Shown here piece by piece: positions 53,982 through 62,435 of a stretch of 64,000 bases of DNA (its first letter is position 1; every line of letters begins with the position of its first letter). Made by a program: the position numbers and the translations under genes. Under the pieces are notes generated by a model that did no database searches, was not told the origin of the DNA, and saw nothing but the letters and a program-made list of their open reading frames with translations. The stretch is from Cyclobacteriaceae bacterium (GTDB taxonomy: Bacteria; Bacteroidota; Bacteroidia; Cytophagales; Cyclobacteriaceae): NCBI GenBank assembly GCA_028281285.1, contig JANQKF010000034.1, forward strand, positions 1 through 64,000. The letters run 5' to 3'.

Positions 53982-54812
53982 CTATACGGCCTGAATCCAG
54001 GTATTAACAATGATAACCGCAGGATATGTCGCGACAAAGGCCCAAACGAATGAATTCAGTCCCATAATGATGGCATTCATGAAGTGAAAGATCACCCCTA
54101 TAACTAATAGAATTAAAGCATATTCTAATGGTAAAATCAATACAATGGGAAATGCTAATTCGAAGATGATCACTGCCCAGCTAAGGAACTTGCTGACGAA
54201 AGGATACCGATTTAGAAATATAGCAATGGGTTTGAATCCATAGGTTTTTGTATTAAAAATGGCGAATACCGCAATTCCTGAAGTCCACTTCTTTCCTCTT
54301 GCTTTCACCACTCCTGAGGTAAGGTAGGAGAGGCAGGATTGGGCAGCCAGGAAAATAAAAATAGCTTTTTGAATAGCTGAATGGTCTATGAATAGTTCCG
54401 AAATAAATAGACAAATAATCAGAATACTGAAGAGTTGATCAGATCCATCGTTTCCAAAACTTGCTCTGAAGTTATCGATCAACAAACCTATGACCAGAAT
54501 CGATAGAAGGACCAACCGTACCATATGGTCGAATGGGAAGAGTAGCAACCCACAGACTATGACCAACAGGATTTGCACAACCAAGAAATTGGGATAGTCC
54601 ATCAAGAGGCTTAAGAATCGTGACGAAGGGCCCTGAAAATAGCCTTTGGAGATTGTTCTATTTACTTGCCAGCTAAAAACTCCTTGGAAGGAGTAGGACC
54701 TAAAATCTGCCAGCTTTTCAATTGTGGAAATTCCAAAACCTATGTAGGTCAAAGTGCCAATCCAGTAAATGGCCTCATTGCTAATCAAGGAAATGGATTC
54801 GATCAAATTCAT
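53982..54812 (-). CDS. HTTM / SdpB-like multi-pass membrane protein
   Basis: 276 residues with about seven to eight hydrophobic helices. Features of the HTTM (gamma-carboxylase-like transmembrane) fold are visible: LTYIGFGISTIEKLADFRS, NDGSDQLFSILIICLF, a long helix with IFLAAQSCLSYLTSGVVKARGKKWTSG, and FLSWAVIIFELAFPIVLILP followed by HFMNAIIMGLNSFVWAFVA. B. subtilis SdpB, required to mature the SDP killing peptide, belongs to this group. Last gene of a four-gene operon; its start overlaps the previous gene by four bases. Confidence 0.72.
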   Translation of the reverse strand: MNLIESISLISNEAIYWIGTLTYIGFGISTIEKLADFRSYSFQGVFSWQVNRTISKGYFQGPSSRFLSLLMDYPNFLVVQILLVIVCGLLLFPFDHMVRLVLLSILVIGLLIDNFRASFGNDGSDQLFSILIICLFISELFIDHSAIQKAIFIFLAAQSCLSYLTSGVVKARGKKWTSGIAVFAIFNTKTYGFKPIAIFLNRYPFVSKFLSWAVIIFELAFPIVLILPLEYALILLVIGVIFHFMNAIIMGLNSFVWAFVATYPAVIIVNTWIQAV

Positions 54813-55324
54813 TTCGAGTCAGGGAGATTGTGCTTTTCAGAAAGAAAAAGTACTTGTGGCTTTGTGTCTGAAATATGTCCTTGCGATTCCATAATCATAA
54901 ACTGCGTCTGCCTGCTTAGTGGAGATCGCTCAAGATGAGATACATAGTTTAGAACAATTAGATAAGGGATTGTCGTTTTGAGACCGGTTAATTCCATTTT
55001 CTTGGAAATTGTGATAAGTGATGCCACTGCATCAGAAAGCACTTTTTGCTTCCTTTTGTTGGGATTCCAAAGCCAGATATACCATGTCCATCCATCTGAT
55101 AATTTGATTTCGCGCCAGTTACTTTTTGAATCTTCATCAAATTGATCCCTGAAAAGTAGGTGATAGTCAGTGGTACCCGGGTTGGGGCCAAAAAAAGTCC
55201 AGCTAGGAATAAGTGAGAAATGATCAACTCCTCTGAAGAACTGATTGATTTTCGACTTTTCAAATTGACCAAAGACAGAGACTATAAACCATAAAGCCAA
55301 AATCAAATAGATGATAATTCCCAC
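54809..55324 (-). CDS. Small membrane-anchored protein, SdpA-like
   Basis: 171 residues: N-terminal membrane anchor (GIIIYLILALWFIVSVFGQF) and a soluble, probably periplasmic domain with IPSWTFFGPNPGTTDYHLLF. A W-x-F-F/M-x-P-N-P motif after a single anchor is typical of small partners of HTTM proteins, including SdpA of the SDP system (recalled, not searched). The four-base overlap with the HTTM gene supports a two-protein complex. No catalytic residues can be named. Confidence 0.6.
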   Translation of the reverse strand: MGIIIYLILALWFIVSVFGQFEKSKINQFFRGVDHFSLIPSWTFFGPNPGTTDYHLLFRDQFDEDSKSNWREIKLSDGWTWYIWLWNPNKRKQKVLSDAVASLITISKKMELTGLKTTIPYLIVLNYVSHLERSPLSRQTQFMIMESQGHISDTKPQVLFLSEKHNLPDSK

Positions 55325-55366
55325 TTTGGAATGAATTTATTCTAATGGTAAAATCAATTGGAAAAG

Positions 55367-56323
55367 TTATTCGCTATTCATCAGAACTATACTTCTTATC
55401 GTCAGGAGCTCATCAATACTGAATTCATTCTTCGAGGATAGAACATCATGGTTCTTCAATTTTTTTATTAGCCGATAATCCAAATACTCAGTACTTATTT
55501 TTCCCTTGGCTTTCTGAATGGCCATTTTAATCGCACAATTTTGTTCATGCTTGGCTAAGGCTTGCTTAAATTCATCAGCTACCTGCTGAGCTACTTTTTT
55601 AGCTGCCTCTTCCGCTTTCTTGGCAGGATCACCACCTTTGGTCACCACTTTCTTAAAGTCACCTTCCGCTTTTTTTCGCGCATGTTCAAAGTGTTTTTTA
55701 GCACCACCTGCAATATCAAATGTCGGTCGAAAGTAAAGTTTACTGCCCTCTAATCCGGAAGTTTGAATCAGGGCTTCTCTTTCGATAACTGACAGTTCAG
55801 GTTCTGTTAAAATCACAAAAGCTTCAAGTTGATTGGCTGAATTTGAAATAAACTGATTAGCAGAGAGGATCTGTGGATTTAATGCACCACCGTTATAATC
55901 GACCGTGAAGAAGTTGAACTTAAATATGTCATCAATTATTATCTGCTTGGCTACCGTACAGTCACCGTATTTGATTTGTGCAAGCTCAAATCCAGAAGTG
56001 AAATTTATATCATCAATTTGGTCTTTCACTTGGTCAATTCTTGAGTTGACAGTATTGAATAACCGCAATAAGTCAGGCTCATTTTTTCGGAAACATCTTG
56101 AAAACCCGAGCGATTTGTCTGCGATTACGATGACTATTTTACCTCCATCTCCAAAAATGTCAGCAAGAGGCTGGTCAGCATCTATATAGACTAGCCTATG
56201 AGATAAAATCACTTTCGGTCGATCTTTCTTTACGTCCGACAAGACCGCCAATTCCTTAATTGTCTCATGGCGTTCATTGATTTGTTCTACCCAATTATCA
56301 ATTGCTATAGCATTCTCCATCAT
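55367..56323 (-). CDS. Unknown 318-aa protein with Lys/Ala-rich helical segment
   Basis: 318 residues, no signal peptide and no family recognised. Residues 1-190 look like a mixed alpha/beta soluble domain (VILSHRLVYIDADQPLADIF, GKIVIVIADKSLG, LEAFVILTEPELSVIE). A Gly-rich turn (FDIAGGAKK) leads into a strongly amphipathic Lys/Ala-rich helical stretch (DPAKKAEEAAKKVAQQVAD, AIKMAIQKAKGK). An ATG doublet at the start leaves a 3-base uncertainty. It lies 8 bases after the phosphodiesterase gene and 42 bases before the SdpA-like gene. It could be the effector or precursor of the operon, a cytoplasmic immunity factor, or an accessory protein. Confidence 0.6.
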   Translation of the reverse strand: MMENAIAIDNWVEQINERHETIKELAVLSDVKKDRPKVILSHRLVYIDADQPLADIFGDGGKIVIVIADKSLGFSRCFRKNEPDLLRLFNTVNSRIDQVKDQIDDINFTSGFELAQIKYGDCTVAKQIIIDDIFKFNFFTVDYNGGALNPQILSANQFISNSANQLEAFVILTEPELSVIEREALIQTSGLEGSKLYFRPTFDIAGGAKKHFEHARKKAEGDFKKVVTKGGDPAKKAEEAAKKVAQQVADEFKQALAKHEQNCAIKMAIQKAKGKISTEYLDYRLIKKLKNHDVLSSKNEFSIDELLTIRSIVLMNSE

Positions 56324-56331
56324 TGCAGGGG

Positions 56332-57453
56332 TTAATTGTTAAAAGCTAAAATGGTGTCCACGTAGTCTGCCAATTCAAAAAAATCGGTGATAAAACAATT
56401 CACACTTTTCCCCTTATAGGTTTTTATATGTTTCGTGGTAACCGGTGTTGTTCTTTGTGCCAATCCATATAAGCTATGCGGAGCCATCGGGTTGGTAATT
56501 CCGTTGGCGGCTGTACACCCATCACTTGTTGGTGTGTTTTGGCACTGCAAAACAAAAAAGGGCACTACCTGATTTTTTGCCTGTCTTTCCTTGATGACTT
56601 GTTGTCGGAGTTCCATATTGTCATCCATTGATTTCTTCAAGTCATCATTGTCCATGGTCTGAGGCCATTTACTGTCGATAAATTGTTTTGGCCAAAACTT
56701 GGGAAATGGGCCGGGTGTATAGACATTTTTATCCTTATCGTAGCTACCAGAGATTTTAATCTCCTGAACGTTTTGATAAATGAAAACCACGCGACCGGGA
56801 GTTTGCCAAATGTCATTGATCGTCTTATCCCGTAATGTAATTTTCGTTTCAGTAACCACTTCATAATCTGTCGGATTGCCACCACCTCCAAGATCAGGTC
56901 CCGGGTTAGCACCTCCAGCAAGGATTGGACGCCTGTCCTCAAAAGTCGGAGGAATAAGAAGGTCACCGAAGGTATCCATTAACCAATGGCCGAATTCTGT
57001 ATGGAGGTCTTGGCCGACTTTGGCAAAATGGTTTAAGTCTAAGATCACAATTTCCTTCGGGTGTTTCTTTAGGAAATCCTTTACAGCCCAGCATACGTCA
57101 GCTATGGGTTGTGCCAAAAGGCTATGAGTAATCCAAACCTCGTCAGCATCAGATTTTTTACAGGCGCGTAAATCAAAATAGCGTATGCCCATCTTCAGCT
57201 GGTCAGCGGTATTGTACTTCTGAGATCTGCACCAACCTGAGAAATATTCTCCGGCAGTCATCCTGCCAAAAGGGTAGTAGGAGTAATGCTTATATACCTC
57301 TTTGAACTGGTCTGTGGCGTCAGGCCCTAATTTGCTATTGTTGTCTATAGGTTCAGTGCCAGAATCATGTGTGCCAGGGAGTCCCACTTGCCATAGGTAT
57401 TTACTACCTATGGAGGAAGCCATATTTCCCATCCAGTTTGCATAGTCCGTCAT
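56332..57453 (-). CDS. PI-PLC-X-type phosphodiesterase without signal peptide
   Basis: 373 residues. The catalytic set of bacterial phosphatidylinositol phospholipase C is visible in order: H29-D30 in GLPGTHDSG, D94 and R96 in GIRYFDLRAC, and H110 in VWITHSLLA; then DFLKKHPKEIVILDLNHF. In this family the enzyme cleaves phosphatidylinositol or related lipids to a cyclic inositol phosphate and diacylglycerol. Secreted homologues have signal peptides; here the protein begins directly with the domain (MTDYANWMGNMASSIGSKYL), so it is cytoplasmic or delivered by a specialised route. First gene of the four-gene operon. Confidence 0.85.
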   Translation of the reverse strand: MTDYANWMGNMASSIGSKYLWQVGLPGTHDSGTEPIDNNSKLGPDATDQFKEVYKHYSYYPFGRMTAGEYFSGWCRSQKYNTADQLKMGIRYFDLRACKKSDADEVWITHSLLAQPIADVCWAVKDFLKKHPKEIVILDLNHFAKVGQDLHTEFGHWLMDTFGDLLIPPTFEDRRPILAGGANPGPDLGGGGNPTDYEVVTETKITLRDKTINDIWQTPGRVVFIYQNVQEIKISGSYDKDKNVYTPGPFPKFWPKQFIDSKWPQTMDNDDLKKSMDDNMELRQQVIKERQAKNQVVPFFVLQCQNTPTSDGCTAANGITNPMAPHSLYGLAQRTTPVTTKHIKTYKGKSVNCFITDFFELADYVDTILAFNN

Positions 57454-57654
57454 TCCATTATTGATTTAGGTTTGGTACTACGAAAAGATGAAAGGAGAAG
57501 GATTGTTGGAATTCATTGAATTTATGGATTTTTCAGGTCATTTCAAATTGATAGATCCAACGGCTGCTTTTCTAATTCTAACAGTAGAGCTCGTTGATTT
57601 CTTCATACTTTTTTGTTACGGATTGAATACCCTTTCATTTCGATTTATTTCTGG

Positions 57655-57684
57655 TTGAGACTTTCATAGATAATTCACTATCTT
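57655..57684 (+). promoter_or_regulatory. Possible promoter of radical SAM gene
   Basis: TTG at 57655-57657 and TATCTT at 57679-57684, 21 bases apart, resemble the Bacteroidota -33 TTTG / -7 TAnnTTTG pattern and sit about 23 bases before the ATG. The -7 match is partial. The rest of the 253-base divergent region shows no clear feature. Confidence 0.25.
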
Positions 57685-57706
57685 AATCCAAGTCCAACCT
57701 ATCGAC

Positions 57707-59341
57707 ATGAGAGTACTATTAATCTATCCTATTTTCCCAACAAGTTTCTGGTCATTTGAAAAAGCAGTGCAAGGCATTGGTAAAAAGGCATTTATGCCTC
57801 CCTTAAGCCTGATTACTGTAGCTGCACTTTTACCACAAGACTGGAAATTCAGACTTCGAGATCGTAATATTGAAGCGGTGACCGAAGAAGACTGGGAATG
57901 GGCCGATATGGTAATGCTTTCCGGTATGCTTGCCCAAAAAGAAGACTTCCTAGGTCAAATCGCTGAAGCAAAAGCAAGAGGCAAAAAGGTCGCAGTAGGT
58001 GGCCCCTATGCTACTTCCCTGCCGAATGATTTTCATGAGGCAGGAGTCGATTACCTCGTCTTGGATGAAGGAGAAAACACAATCCCATTGTTTCTTGAAG
58101 CTTTAGAGAATGACGAGAATTCAGGAATTTTCCGCTCTAGTGAGAAACCGGAAGTAACTGGAACCCCGGTACCTCGGTATGATTTGTTGGATATGGATGC
58201 CTACTTCCTGATGGCCATTCAGTATTCACGAGGTTGCCCTTTCCGATGCGAGTTCTGTGACATCATCGTGCTTTACGGTAGAAAGCCTCGTACCAAGGTG
58301 GCAGGTCAGGTGAATGCCGAATTGGATCGACTCATGGAGTTGGGTTGGCGTGGCGGAATTTTCTTTGTTGACGACAACTTTATTGGGAATAAGCGAACGG
58401 TCAAGCCATTCCTTAGAGACTTGATCAAATGGCAAGAGGACAATGGATATCCATTCAGCTTTACTACAGAGGCATCGATTGATATGGCCGGTGATGATGA
58501 GCTGCTCGAGCTTATGGGACTGGCCAAGTTCTCCACGGTCTTTATTGGTATTGAAACTCCGGACACCGACAGTCTTGCGTTGACCCTGAAGCACCAGAAT
58601 AATCGCAAGCCAATGAATGAGTCTTTGGAGAAGATCGCCAAGTCGGGTTTACGCATTATGGCCGGTTTTATTATTGGCTTTGATGATGAGAAAAAAGGAG
58701 CGGGTCAGCGTGTGTATGAATTTGCCAATGAAAATGCAATCCCAGGAGTAACCTTCTCCATGCTACAAGCGCTCCCTGGTACAGCACTATGGGATCGATT
58801 AAAAGAGGAGGGTAGACTTCTTGATGATGCTAATTTGAATCAAACGACACTATTGAATTTTGTGCCCACCCGTCCGGTTGAAGATATTGCCGAGGAGTAT
58901 GTTAAGGCCTTCTGGGATCTTTATGATCCTAAAAACTACCTGGGAAGAGTATATCGTCATTTCCGAATGGTGGGGACTGCCAAAGTGCATAGTGATCCTG
59001 AGTTAAGAAAAAGGCTAGCCAATCAGCACAAAACAGACTTTGATGTCAAGGGTATCCTCTTCGGACTTAAGATGCTTTGGAAACTTGGTTTCCTTAGAAG
59101 TTCGCGTTTTGTATTCTGGAAATATCTCTATGGGATGTTCAAACATAACCGTGGTGGAATCGGCAACTTCCTTTCGTTTGCCGCTTTTATTGAACACTTC
59201 TTGCCCTATAGAAAATTGGTGAAGAAGGAGATTCAGGAACAGCTTGAGCGCAGAATGGCTGCCAAGGCTGATATGCTGGAGCCAGATTTGGAACTTACAG
59301 AAGAGCTTGCCTCTGACATCAAATGGCATAAAGCCAGTTAA
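57707..59341 (+). CDS. B12-binding radical SAM protein (DUF4070-type)
   Basis: 544 residues: an N-terminal cobalamin-binding Rossmann domain (VLLIYPIFP to VAVGGPYATSLP, DEGENTIPLFLEAL), a radical SAM barrel with the [4Fe-4S] ligands C177, C181 and C184 (RGCPFRCEFCD), and a C-terminal DUF4070-like region (ALPGTALWDRLKEEGRL, DLYDPKNYLGRVYRHF). The family includes methylases such as hopanoid methylases and many of unknown substrate. No hopanoid or other biosynthetic genes adjoin, so the methyl acceptor is not known. The stop overlaps that of the convergent amine oxidase gene by four bases (TTAA). Confidence 0.88.
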   Translation: MRVLLIYPIFPTSFWSFEKAVQGIGKKAFMPPLSLITVAALLPQDWKFRLRDRNIEAVTEEDWEWADMVMLSGMLAQKEDFLGQIAEAKARGKKVAVGGPYATSLPNDFHEAGVDYLVLDEGENTIPLFLEALENDENSGIFRSSEKPEVTGTPVPRYDLLDMDAYFLMAIQYSRGCPFRCEFCDIIVLYGRKPRTKVAGQVNAELDRLMELGWRGGIFFVDDNFIGNKRTVKPFLRDLIKWQEDNGYPFSFTTEASIDMAGDDELLELMGLAKFSTVFIGIETPDTDSLALTLKHQNNRKPMNESLEKIAKSGLRIMAGFIIGFDDEKKGAGQRVYEFANENAIPGVTFSMLQALPGTALWDRLKEEGRLLDDANLNQTTLLNFVPTRPVEDIAEEYVKAFWDLYDPKNYLGRVYRHFRMVGTAKVHSDPELRKRLANQHKTDFDVKGILFGLKMLWKLGFLRSSRFVFWKYLYGMFKHNRGGIGNFLSFAAFIEHFLPYRKLVKKEIQEQLERRMAAKADMLEPDLELTEELASDIKWHKAS

Positions 59342-60534
59342 CCTCCTGTGATAATTTGCTCGGCTATGGCCATGCCAGAGAGTCCGGCACCATGAACAGT
59401 GGCCCAGTCCTCAGCGTAAGCTTCTCCCGCAAAATAGAGTTTGCTGTCAACTGGTCTTTGGATAGCCGATTGGATACTATCATCCATATTGTGGCTATAG
59501 GAGCCTCCTATATAGGGCTCAGCTGACCAATTCTGAACTACGTGTTTCACATAAGTTTGGGAAGCTTTTCCATCGAAGGCCTCGTCAAGTTCTCCAATAA
59601 GGCGATCTACAATGGCCTGATCACTAAGATTAGTGTAGGTAGAGGCAGGTTCACCCACTGAGAATAATCCGAATATGTTCCGATTACTGTCTTTGTTGAA
59701 CGCGGCATCATAAAAGATTTTTGAACCGTCCGAATCATCCATAAAGGCACTCAATCCTCCAGGTACAGCAATATCCGGGTAGAACTGTTCAGAAAATTCA
59801 ATAAATACCTTTAAGCCATCAGGCATACTGATGTCGTTCCAGGCATTGATCTTATCCTGGGGTAATGCCGGAGTAAAGTTGATCAAACCGTCCTGAAGTA
59901 TGGTGGTTGGTACTGTGAGTATGAGTTTATCTCCTTCAAACAGGTTCCCATTGGTATTTCTGACCTGAATACTATTTCCGGAATAATCTATGCTAGCGAC
60001 CGGGCTATTTAATATCATTCGGTTACGAATTCCCGGTACGATGTAATCATCAAAAAAGCCAAACCAGGTTGTATTCTTGAATTTAAACTCGCTGTAAAAG
60101 TTGGAGAAGAAATTCCTTCGCTTGAGTTCTCCATCCTTTATGACCGAAATGTTCTTGGGTCGGTACTTTATGATTTCGACATCAGCGTTGGTTGTTGGGT
60201 CATTAAGCAATGAACCGAGTATAGAAGGGTCAGTGTGTATCCACTCTCCACCAAGATCAATTGGAAAATCGGCAAACCCAGTGATCTCCTTGATTCTCCC
60301 TCCATAAATTGGAGCGGCCTCAATGATCTCAAAATCGATGTTGTATTGGTTTAACAGGTGACCTGCTGCCATTCCGGCAGCTCCAGCACCAATGATCAAG
60401 ACCTTACCTGAGAAGTTCACATCCAGACTAGGGATAAAGTCTGGTTCTTCCTTGCATGATACCGCTAAGGTAGGGAAGGCAATGGCCCCTAATCCAAGGG
60501 CTGAACATCGCTTTAAAAATTCTTTTCTGTTCAT
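59338..60534 (-). CDS. Flavin monoamine-oxidase-like protein, exported
   Basis: 398 residues. A leader (MNRKEFLKRCSALGLGAIAF) ends in LAVSC, compatible with a lipoprotein or a Tat-like leader lacking the full twin-Arg. FAD-binding fold VLIIGAGAAGMAAGHLLNQY with an acidic FEIIEAAPIYGGRIKE; DLGGEWIHTD; C-terminal YFAGEAYAEDWATVHGAGLSG closing the FAD site. It oxidises primary or secondary amines to aldehydes, making hydrogen peroxide. Its start overlaps the beta-barrel gene by four bases. Confidence 0.87.
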   Translation of the reverse strand: MNRKEFLKRCSALGLGAIAFPTLAVSCKEEPDFIPSLDVNFSGKVLIIGAGAAGMAAGHLLNQYNIDFEIIEAAPIYGGRIKEITGFADFPIDLGGEWIHTDPSILGSLLNDPTTNADVEIIKYRPKNISVIKDGELKRRNFFSNFYSEFKFKNTTWFGFFDDYIVPGIRNRMILNSPVASIDYSGNSIQVRNTNGNLFEGDKLILTVPTTILQDGLINFTPALPQDKINAWNDISMPDGLKVFIEFSEQFYPDIAVPGGLSAFMDDSDGSKIFYDAAFNKDSNRNIFGLFSVGEPASTYTNLSDQAIVDRLIGELDEAFDGKASQTYVKHVVQNWSAEPYIGGSYSHNMDDSIQSAIQRPVDSKLYFAGEAYAEDWATVHGAGLSGMAIAEQIITGG

Positions 60535-61130
60535 TGCTGCTTTGGTTTAGTTTCTTTTTTGATTTTAAATTTCACCCCAAACTCAAGGAACATCATCATG
60601 CGGTTGTCATTTCCCGACAGGAGTGTCTGGCCAATGGAATACTTGAAGTACCAACTCATTGGTTTATCCGTTCTCCATCCATATTCGTAGTTGAGTGTAG
60701 GTAAAAGGAAGCCTTGTGAGTTTCTAACTTTATTGCTTCTGTCTCCATTGGAAAGATTTACAGAAAAGGATTCGAGTTTGGATTGAATGAAGTAACCCAT
60801 ACCAAGTGTAAAGGCCGAGTAAGAGTTTTTGGGTTTCTTCCGCTTTCGAAGGCCAACATCGAAATTGACCATGTAATTGGAGTCACTTCCCGGATTCGTG
60901 AAGAATGCAATTTGAGGACTTCCAAACCATTGTTTTGAGAAATTATCTGAATCGATTCTTCCCATCATAGAAATTTCCGTACCAACCTTGATTCCGGGTT
61001 GAAATCCAAAATGGCCGAAATAACCTATGGAAACAGGTATAGGTCGAGATCCGATCTGAGCGCTAAGTGGAGCGTATATCATGATCATCGCTATGAGCCC
61101 TAGTCCTAATATTCTTTTTACTTTCTTCAT
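60531..61130 (-). CDS. Outer-membrane beta-barrel-like protein
   Basis: 199 residues: signal peptide MKKVKRILGLGLIAMIMIYAPLSAQ, then alternating amphipathic strands rich in aromatic ends (IPVSIGYFGHFGFQPGIKVG, YNPHLIKE-like turns, MSWYFKYSIGQTLLSGNDN). Predicted small outer-membrane barrel, no family named. Co-translated with the amine oxidase gene (ATGA overlap). Confidence 0.65.
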   Translation of the reverse strand: MKKVKRILGLGLIAMIMIYAPLSAQIGSRPIPVSIGYFGHFGFQPGIKVGTEISMMGRIDSDNFSKQWFGSPQIAFFTNPGSDSNYMVNFDVGLRKRKKPKNSYSAFTLGMGYFIQSKLESFSVNLSNGDRSNKVRNSQGFLLPTLNYEYGWRTDKPMSWYFKYSIGQTLLSGNDNRMMMFLEFGVKFKIKKETKPKQQ

Positions 61131-61397
61131 TTTGAATGGATTCGGAGTAATAACCGCATTTGCGAAATTTACCCTACTTGTGATTTTGATACAATTTTAC
61201 TCTCTTCCTTTCAGAAGGTGATTATTTATTCAATGGGTAGCACATGGAAACCCACCAGCGTATGCAAATTTCCGATAAATGGATGCCGGTTAGGAAGGAG
61301 ATCACTAAACTCATGATTGAGCACGCTAATGAGTGTTTTTACACCACTTGTAGGTAATTATTTACATTGGCGAATTTTCTTGTTATCCTGCAAGTCA

Positions 61398-62435
61398 ATG
61401 AAACCCGCAAAGTTCAAGAGATATAGTGTTATGGCGCAGATTGGCCTCTGGTTGATCTTGTTCACCGTAATGTTTGTCGATAGTCTTGTTTACGATGATG
61501 GATTCAACGGCTTTTTATTCGCTGCCAATTTTGTCGTCATCAATGTAATTATGGTATATCTGCATTATTGGCTGATTTTGCCCCTCTTCATTAAACGCAA
61601 AAGAATTACCTACTTCTGTGTAGTTATTCCATTTTTGCTCTTTTTCTCATGTTTGATTTTCCTCATGGACTGGATATTGCCCTACGATTATCCTGATGAT
61701 GTCGAGGTGGAGTCTTTCTTAGAGATGTTTGCATATACATTGCCGATTGGTGTTTTACTTTTGGCCGGTTCCAGCCTCTACTATTTCATCGAACAATGGT
61801 TCCAAAACATAGACAGAGAGGCGAATTTGAAGAATCAAAAACTAGAAGCTGAACTAAATTTTCTTAAATCTCAGATTAATCCTCATTTTCTATTCAACAC
61901 ACTAAATAATATCTATTCTTATGTCCAAATGGGCAATGAGAAATCGGGGCCCATGTTGGAGCGATTGTCTTCTGTTTTAAGGTTTATGGTGTATGATTGT
62001 ACATCAGAGCAAGTTGAGCTGACCAAAGAATTGACTGCCATTGAAGACCTTTTAGAGATCAACAAAATGAAGAATTCCGAGCAGGAGAATATTACTTTAA
62101 CCTCATCGGGGGTGAAGGGCTTTCACCTCGTTGCTCCCTTGATCCTGGTGAATCTGGTCGAAAATGCCTGCAAGCATAGCAATGCTGTCAGTAATCCTGA
62201 GGGGTTTATTAAGGTAGATGTTAATATAAACGATCAGGACGAATGCATATGTGAAATTGCTAATTCTGTGAAACCAAAAAGCAATTTGGTCCAAGGGGAA
62301 GTCGGTGGAGTTGGATTACAAAATGTAATGCAACGTCTTGAGTTGCAGTATGGAGATCGGTACTCTTTTGAGAAAATTGAAGAGAACAATGTTTATCGAT
62401 TGATTTTAAAATTGCCATTGGAAAGAAAGAAATGA
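61398..62435 (+). CDS. LytS-type sensor histidine kinase (His_kinase family)
   Basis: 345 residues from the ATG at 61398; the frame is open further upstream from a TTG at 61317, and an internal ATG at 61431 is also possible. Four membrane helices lie in residues 12-130, then a coiled segment and the acceptor H163 in QINPHFLFNTLNNIY, with ATPase boxes LVNLVENACKHS and GVGLQNVMQRL. Translationally coupled to the response regulator (ATGA overlap). Confidence 0.9.
   Translation: MKPAKFKRYSVMAQIGLWLILFTVMFVDSLVYDDGFNGFLFAANFVVINVIMVYLHYWLILPLFIKRKRITYFCVVIPFLLFFSCLIFLMDWILPYDYPDDVEVESFLEMFAYTLPIGVLLLAGSSLYYFIEQWFQNIDREANLKNQKLEAELNFLKSQINPHFLFNTLNNIYSYVQMGNEKSGPMLERLSSVLRFMVYDCTSEQVELTKELTAIEDLLEINKMKNSEQENITLTSSGVKGFHLVAPLILVNLVENACKHSNAVSNPEGFIKVDVNINDQDECICEIANSVKPKSNLVQGEVGGVGLQNVMQRLELQYGDRYSFEKIEENNVYRLILKLPLERKK

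Noticed and set aside
54000-57453. Idea that the phosphodiesterase operon is a phage-defence island
   Set aside because: No nuclease, NTPase, CBASS, TIR or other defence-type domain is visible; the SdpA/SdpB-like pair fits antagonism or membrane modification better.
61244-61357. 37-codon frame (METHQRMQISDKWMPV onward) upstream of the second LytS gene
   Set aside because: Looks faintly protein-like but is short, has no leader or family pattern and runs into the kinase's upstream region; not supportable as a gene.
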